Below, piece by piece: positions 6,619 through 8,418 of a DNA stretch of 8,418 nt. The translations under genes and the position numbers were made by a program. The notes below the pieces were generated by a model that was given only the letters and a program-made list of their open reading frames with translations, had not been told where the DNA came from and ran no database searches. Positions within the stretch are counted from its first letter, which is position 1, and every line of letters begins with the position of its first letter. The DNA comes from DUZB01 sp964407525 (GTDB lineage Bacteria; Desulfobacterota; DSM-4660; Desulfatiglandales; Desulfatiglandaceae), in NCBI GenBank assembly GCA_964407525.1, contig CAYOWC010000222.1:1-8418 (forward strand), read 5' to 3'.

Positions 6619-8418
6619 AGGGAGCCAACAGACTCTCCTTCCATCATCGGGCGCTCGATTTTGAAAGCCGTTGCAGTCATAGGGATAGGCCTCAGCCTTT
6701 TTGAGCTGTATACTGCCGGAATCGTTGCCATGACCGCCATGAAGCACAGATCTGTTTTTCTCAGTTCAATCCTCGTTATCGCCTTCCTGACGAGGCCCCT
6801 TTACCAGAAGGCCCGAAGGGACCGCATGAATGCGGCTCTTTTGGTAGACTTGCTTCTTGTTGCCCTGAGTATTGCCGTAGGAGCTTATATTTTTATCGAC
6901 CTGAACGGCATTTTTGACCGGCAAGGAGACTGGAGCCAGTGGGATATTACTGTCGGGATCACCCTGGTCGTCTTGGTATTAGAGGCAACGCGTCGCGTAA
7001 TCGGCCTGAATCTCACGTGCATCGCTTCCGGATTTCTCCTGTTCGGGTATTTCGGACCGTACATGCCCGACATCCTCGTCCATAAGGGATATTCCATTGA
7101 ACGCATGGCCACCACACTTGCCCTCACTACGGAGGGGATATTCGGACTTCCCACCGGTGTAGCGGCAACATTTGTCTTTATATTTATTCTGTTCGGGGCC
7201 TTTCTGGACAAGACGGGTGCAGGAAATTTCTTCATTGATATGGCCTATTCCATTACCGGCCGATTTTCCGGGGGACCGGCGAAAACAGCGGTGGTTGCAA
7301 GCGGATTCATGGGATCGGTTGCCGGAAGCGCGGTGGCAAATGTAGTGGCCACCGGTTCTTTTACCATCCCCATGATGAAAAAGATCGGATACAAGCCCCA
7401 CGTAGCCGCTGCCGTAGAAGCAGCGGCCTCCACCGGGGGACAACTCATGCCCCCAATCATGGGGGCCGGCGCCTTCCTGATGGCCGAATTTACCCAGACG
7501 CCCTATCTTGAGATTGTCAAAATTGCGCTTATCCCCGCTGTCCTCTATTTCTTTTCCGTTATTCTGTTCGTACACCTCGAAGCCCAGAAGCTGGGAATAT
7601 GGGGCCAGCCAAAAGAAGTTCTGCCCAGAATCGGAAAAACCCTGAAGAATGGCATTCATTTCGTTATCCCAGTAGCCATCCTCATTACCGTACTCATGAT
7701 GAATTACAGCCCGATGATGGCGGGATTCGTAGCGGTACTGGCTGTTTATTTCACCGCACTCATGAGAGAAAGATCGCGCATATCGTTCAAAACCCTTTTG
7801 AAAACCCTGGAACTGGGTGCACGAAACGCTGTTATTGTGGCTGTCGCCTGTGCGGCTGCAGGTATCATCGTAGGGGTGGTCAACCTGACCGGAACAGGGC
7901 TCCGCTTTTCGTCTCTCGTGGTATCCCTTTCACAGGGAATTCCTCTGCTGGCTCTGGGCCTGGTGGCTATCACCTCTCTGCTTTTAGGAATGGGATTACC
8001 GGTTACCGCATCGTATATCGTGCTGGTCATTCTTGCCGGACCGGGACTCATGGACCTGGGCATACCGCTCCTTACGGCCCATATGATTGTTTTCTGGTAT
8101 AGCCAGGATGCCAATGTTACACCTCCCGTTGCTCTGGAATCTTTTGCGGCAGCAGGCATTGCCGGGTCAAGTCCCATGCGAACCGCATTTACATCCTGGA
8201 AATTGGCAAAAGGGCTCTATATCATTCCTATCATCATGGCCTATCATCCGCTCCTCTTGAACGGCCCCACCGGCGAGGTAATCCAAACAGTCATATTCTC
8301 CACCCTGGCCATTACGGCCTTCGTTATCTGTTTGGAAAAATATTTTCTGACTTCCATCACCTGGGCGGAAACAATCCTGTTTGGGGTAAGCGCCATTTTG
8401 ATGATATGGGTAGGGGAT
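6619..8418 (+). CDS. TAXI TRAP transporter fused permease (partial at both ends)
   Basis: The integral membrane importer of the TAXI system, combining the small 4-helix DctQ-like and large 12-helix DctM-like subunits in one chain and driving solute uptake with an ion gradient. One frame stays open for 600 codons from the assembly gap to the window end, beginning REPTDSPSIIGRS. The N-terminal part (about 15-130) holds four hydrophobic helices, including KAVAVIGIGLSLFELYTAG. The DctM part carries hallmark segments: GFMGSVAGSAVANVVATG (229-246), TIPMMKKIGY, AAAVEAAASTGGQLMPPIMG (265-284), LPVTASYIVLV (461-471) and TPPVALESFAAAGIAG (501-516). The start codon and perhaps 10-25 residues lie in the gap; the C-terminus continues past the window, probably briefly. 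It completes the receptor-DUF1850-permease set on the same strand. Confidence 0.95.

Noticed and set aside
6517..6664. Continuation of the kinase frame across the Ns to a stop at 6664
   Set aside because: The gap length is a placeholder, so the frame after it is arbitrary; those bases encode the permease N-terminal region in another frame.
6979..7659. 226-codon open frame on the minus strand opposite the permease
   Set aside because: The plus strand holds an unbroken 600-codon TRAP permease frame with hallmark motifs; the antisense product is low-complexity and unlike any family.

Overview
The window looks like chromosomal DNA from a free-living, probably anaerobic member of the Desulfobacterota (former Deltaproteobacteria, Desulfobacterales-like). 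This is inferred from three things: a TAXI-type TRAP transporter, a catabolic-type thiolase, and a soluble PAS hybrid kinase whose N-terminus (KPTYEQLEKKVRELE) is typical of kinases in that group. Intergenic spaces are also rich in palindromic repeats. No phage, plasmid, transposase, CRISPR, rRNA or tRNA gene is visible. Two runs of exactly 100 N (1067-1166 and 6517-6616) are scaffold gaps of unknown true length, so adjacency across them is only as good as the scaffolding.

Layout, left to right. A strong intrinsic terminator (42-81, +) closes an unseen upstream unit. It is followed by a leader carrying a perfect 18-bp inverted repeat (98-115/240-257), then recO (326-1066, +). Beyond the first gap, on the minus strand, lies an acetyl-CoA acetyltransferase-type thiolase (1167-2401, C-terminus lost in the gap). 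A 46-codon basic ORF (2398-2538) precedes it and overlaps its start by ATGA; the pair has a near-consensus sigma70-type promoter at 2608-2580. The divergent intergenic region holds a highly folded palindromic element (2626-2744).

From 2845 to the right edge all genes run on the plus strand and form a probable transport/signalling operon. It contains a small exported or membrane-anchored protein of unknown function (2845-3273), a TAXI-family periplasmic solute receptor (3310-4281), and a 236-bp imperfect palindrome (4313-4548). These are followed by a membrane-anchored DUF1850 protein (4560-5111), a soluble PAS-histidine kinase-receiver hybrid (5108 to the second gap) that overlaps the DUF1850 stop by ATGA, and the fused TAXI TRAP permease (6619 to the window end, open at both ends). 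The receptor captures a solute in the periplasm and the fused permease imports it with an ion gradient; DUF1850 is a known accessory of this transporter class.

The most unusual point is the hybrid histidine kinase placed between two transporter components and translationally coupled to one of them. A signalling role linked to the transported solute is an inference. The other points worth a second look are the small coupled ORF in front of the thiolase and three unrelated palindromic elements, one in each of the three gene-free intervals longer than 200 bp outside the gaps.
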